A stretch of DNA of 6,963 nt, from NCBI GenBank assembly GCA_905373325.1, contig CAJPTB010000098.1:1-6963 (forward strand), given 5' to 3'. Origin of the DNA: an uncultured Ancrocorticia sp. (GTDB lineage Bacteria; Actinomycetota; Actinomycetes; Actinomycetales; Actinomycetaceae). The notes beneath the pieces were generated by a model. The model saw only the letters and a program-made list of their open reading frames with translations, made no database searches and had not been told where the DNA came from. Of this stretch, positions 5,086 through 6,963 are shown one piece after another (position 1 is the first letter of the stretch; every line of letters starts with the position of its first letter). Made by a program: the position numbers and the translations under genes.

Positions 5086-6770
5086 TGCGCGTTTACCTTC
5101 TCATCATGGCGATCGCAGCCGTTGCGACGTATCTGCTGGTTCCCGTAGTCAAACGACTGGCGCTTTTGCTCGGCGCAATCACGCAGGTGCGCGAACGCGA
5201 CGTGCACACCCTTCCCATCCCGAGGCTGGGCGGAGTGGCGATGTATCTGGGATTTTCTGCAGCCATCCTCATCGCCTCGCGAATACCCTATCTGTCGGGC
5301 GTCTTTCCGCGAGGTTCCGCGATTTGGGGTGTCTTGCTCGGCGCGGGCTTCATGTGCCTGGTCGGTGCGATAGACGACGTCTGGGAGCTCGTCTGGTACG
5401 CAAAGCTGGCGGGCGAGGTGCTCGCCGCCGGGACGATGGCATGGCAGGGAGTCCAGTTGGTGACCGTCCCCTTCATGGGGCTGACGGTCGGATCGACGCG
5501 GCTGACGCTCTTCATCACGACGATTGTCATGGTCATTGTGGCCAATGCCGTCAACTTCGTCGACGGGCTCGACGGGCTGGCCGCAGGAATCGTGGGAATC
5601 GCCGGACTGGCTTTCTTCGTCTATTCCTACACGCTCACGCGCGACGCCTCCCCGAGCGACTACGCGTCGGCGGCGTGCGTCGTGGTCGCCGCCGTCGTCG
5701 GCATATGCGCCGGTTTTCTTCCCCACAATTTTCACCGAGCCCGGATCTTCATGGGCGATTCCGGCGCCCTCATGCTCGGCGTGCTCATCGCGGCGGCGGG
5801 CATCCTCGTCACGGGGCAAATCGATCCGGCCAACACGTCGCCCGGATACGCCTTGCCCGCGGTGATGCCGCTTCTCGTGCCCGCCGCGGTGATTTTCTTG
5901 CCGCTCCTTGACTTCACGTGGGCGGTCGCCCGCAGGCTCGCCCGCGGGCAGTCTCCGTTTGCCGCCGACGCCGGCCATCTTCACCACCGGCTTTTGCGCC
6001 GGGGGCATTCCCACGCGGGCGCCGTCCTCATTCTCTACATGTGGGCCGCGATGGCCTCGCTGACCTGCGTGGCGCTCGTGAGATTCCCGGCGCGAATCGT
6101 CGGGACGGTCGCCTTCGTCTGCCTCATCTTCGGGATATTCGTCACACGGCATCAGTTCGGCAGGCGCGGGGACGACGCAGACGACGACACGCGGATCCCC
6201 TCGGCCGACGCGACGAACGCCCGCTCGCCTGCGGGAGGCGCCCGCCCTTCCGACGCCGACGTCCGCTCTTCCGGCGCTGACGCCCGTCCTTCCGGCGCCG
6301 ACGTCCGTCTTTCCGGCGCGGACGCCCGTCCTTCCGGCGCGGACGTCCGCTCTTCCCGCGCTGACGCCCATCTTTCCGGCGCCGAGGGGGCGGAACTTGC
6401 CGTCCCCGAGCGGGAGGAAGGCGAAGAGCGGACGAAGGCCGCGGCGCCGCAACCGCCGCGAGGGCCTGCCCCGCCGGAGAGAGCTCGAGAGGCCGCTCCT
6501 CAGCGGGCGGGGGGAAAGCACGCCGATTCGCGTGACCCCGGGGCTCGCCCGGCTGATCCGGCGTCCGGAGCGCCGTCGCGGCGCACTGAGCAGTCGCCCG
6601 GCGGATCGTTGCTGCCGCGATCCCGGCGCGCAGCCAGGCACAAGCTCATCCAGGTTGAGACGGAAGCCGACGTTCCGCGCGGCCCCGCGGCGACTCAAGA
6701 GCGCGCAGCGAGCTCGGAAGACGGCGTCGAACGCGTCGAGAGGCGCGCCGATGCGCGGCGAGGGGCGTAA
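5085..6770 (+). CDS. wecA: WecA-type polyprenyl-phosphate N-acetylglucosaminyl-1-phosphate transferase with long C-terminal tail
   Basis: This integral membrane enzyme transfers a sugar-1-phosphate, most likely GlcNAc-1-P from UDP-GlcNAc, to a polyprenyl phosphate, starting a lipid-linked cell-envelope glycan. The 561-residue protein has about ten or eleven hydrophobic segments in residues 1-355. Family motifs are D97-D98 (GAIDDVWELVW), the NxxNxxDGxDGL block starting at N154, FMGDSG (222-227) and the cytoplasmic GHLHHRLLRRGHSH (297-310). GTG at 5085 overlaps the tsaC stop by one base, with GGAGA at 5071-5075; it gives a normal N-terminal helix (MRVYLLIMAIAAV), whereas the longer open frame from 4971 lies wholly inside tsaC. 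Residues 358-561 form a hydrophilic, charged, probably disordered tail with seven heptad repeats (387-435); M. tuberculosis WecA, about 400 residues, has a much shorter end. The exact sugar and acceptor are inferred from the family. Confidence 0.92.
   Translation: MRVYLLIMAIAAVATYLLVPVVKRLALLLGAITQVRERDVHTLPIPRLGGVAMYLGFSAAILIASRIPYLSGVFPRGSAIWGVLLGAGFMCLVGAIDDVWELVWYAKLAGEVLAAGTMAWQGVQLVTVPFMGLTVGSTRLTLFITTIVMVIVANAVNFVDGLDGLAAGIVGIAGLAFFVYSYTLTRDASPSDYASAACVVVAAVVGICAGFLPHNFHRARIFMGDSGALMLGVLIAAAGILVTGQIDPANTSPGYALPAVMPLLVPAAVIFLPLLDFTWAVARRLARGQSPFAADAGHLHHRLLRRGHSHAGAVLILYMWAAMASLTCVALVRFPARIVGTVAFVCLIFGIFVTRHQFGRRGDDADDDTRIPSADATNARSPAGGARPSDADVRSSGADARPSGADVRLSGADARPSGADVRSSRADAHLSGAEGAELAVPEREEGEERTKAAAPQPPRGPAPPERAREAAPQRAGGKHADSRDPGARPADPASGAPSRRTEQSPGGSLLPRSRRAARHKLIQVETEADVPRGPAATQERAASSEDGVERVERRADARRGA
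6243..6389 (+). repeat. Seven 21-bp tandem repeats (heptads) in the wecA tail
   Basis: Seven contiguous 21-bp units encode RPSDADV, RSSGADA, RPSGADV, RLSGADA, RPSGADV, RSSRADA and HLSGAEG. The consensus is R(P/S/L)SGAD(V/A), and V and A alternate to give a 42-bp superperiod over most of the array. A weaker related unit, RIPSADA, precedes it at about 6189-6209. Because the period is a multiple of three, the other reading frames stay open too, which explains a long antisense open frame here. There are no spacers and no palindromes, so this is a coding minisatellite, not a CRISPR array. Confidence 0.9.
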
Positions 6771-6779
6771 GGCGGGCGG

Positions 6780-6963
6780 ATGGCGGACGCCGACAGGACG
6801 CTGCGGACGATCGCTCTATGGAACCTCGCTGCCATGGCCGTGCTCGGTTGCCTCGGAGCCGGCGTTTTCGCGGCTGCGGGAAGATTTGACGTCGCCCGCT
6901 CGATTGCCGTCGCCGCGGCGGCGGTCGGCGCGGCTGGCGCGCTCACGGCGGTGGCCGCCCGCC
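6780..6963 (+). CDS. Small membrane protein, probably AtpI-like (3' end cut by window edge)
   Basis: An ATG at 6780 opens a frame that runs to the right edge; 61 residues are visible, beginning MADADRTLRTIALWN. Two hydrophobic stretches (about 11-33 and 39-60), rich in Ala, Val, Leu and Gly and separated by a short loop with Arg and Asp (GRFDVAR), look like a membrane hairpin. It starts 9 nt after the wecA stop, with purine-rich GGCGGGCGG just before it, so it is probably co-transcribed. In many actinobacteria a short four-helix protein of the ATP synthase subunit I (AtpI) type follows wecA and precedes atpB. That context, not sequence identity, is the basis of the suggestion. No diagnostic motif is visible, and an unrelated small membrane protein remains possible. 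Confidence 0.7.
   Translation, partial: MADADRTLRTIALWNLAAMAVLGCLGAGVFAAAGRFDVARSIAVAAAAVGAAGALTAVAAR

Noticed and set aside
6243..6389. Regular repeats suggesting a CRISPR array
   Set aside because: The units are contiguous without unique spacers, diverge from one another at synonymous and coding positions, and lie inside the wecA frame as heptads.
5082..6698. A 538-codon open frame on the - strand opposite wecA
   Set aside because: It lies wholly antisense to a well-supported membrane enzyme with all family motifs. Its product is Arg/Asp/Gly-rich without recognisable domains. The GC-rich codon bias and the 21-bp repeats keep this frame open.

Overview
The window looks like a chromosomal segment of a high-GC Gram-positive bacterium (Actinomycetota), probably from the Actinomyces/Schaalia part of the phylum. 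The evidence is strongly GC-biased codon use, a Rho factor with a long basic, Asn/Arg/Asp/Gly-rich N-terminal region, and the gene order rho - rpmE - prfA - prmC - tsaC (sua5) - wecA - small two-helix membrane protein. That order is familiar from actinobacteria, where the ATP synthase operon usually follows. All genes are on the + strand. The genus-level guess is inference; the sequence itself shows only the gene order and the protein features.

Layout: bases 1-1937 hold the 3' part of rho; its true start and the N-terminal Rho_N domain lie to the left of the window. Bases 1938-2146 are a structured intergenic region with several stem-loops and a weak promoter candidate, leading into rpmE (2147-2362, zinc-binding type L31). 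A very strong intrinsic-terminator-like hairpin (2371-2418) separates rpmE from prfA (2439-3536). From prfA onward the genes are packed tightly: prfA and prmC overlap by 4 nt, prmC and tsaC are 14 nt apart, tsaC and wecA overlap by 1 nt, and wecA is 9 nt from a gene cut by the right edge. No gap without a gene exceeds about 210 bases.

Function: the cluster concerns gene-expression fidelity, with envelope synthesis at the end. Rho terminates transcription, L31 is a ribosomal protein, RF1 (prfA) reads UAA/UAG stops, and PrmC methylates the glutamine of the RF1 GGQ motif. TsaC makes the threonylcarbamoyl-AMP used for the t6A modification of tRNA. WecA-type transferase starts a polyprenyl-linked glycan at the membrane. 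The final partial gene is probably the AtpI-like membrane protein that often precedes atpB.

The core genes are ordinary housekeeping genes and I see no new multi-gene system. The unusual parts are additions to them: Asn-Arg repeats in Rho, including one inside its RNA-binding domain; a 27-residue insertion with a 33-nt duplication in PrmC; a roughly 200-residue hydrophilic tail on WecA with seven heptad repeats; a structured rpmE leader; and a terminator-like hairpin just before prfA with no space for a promoter after it.
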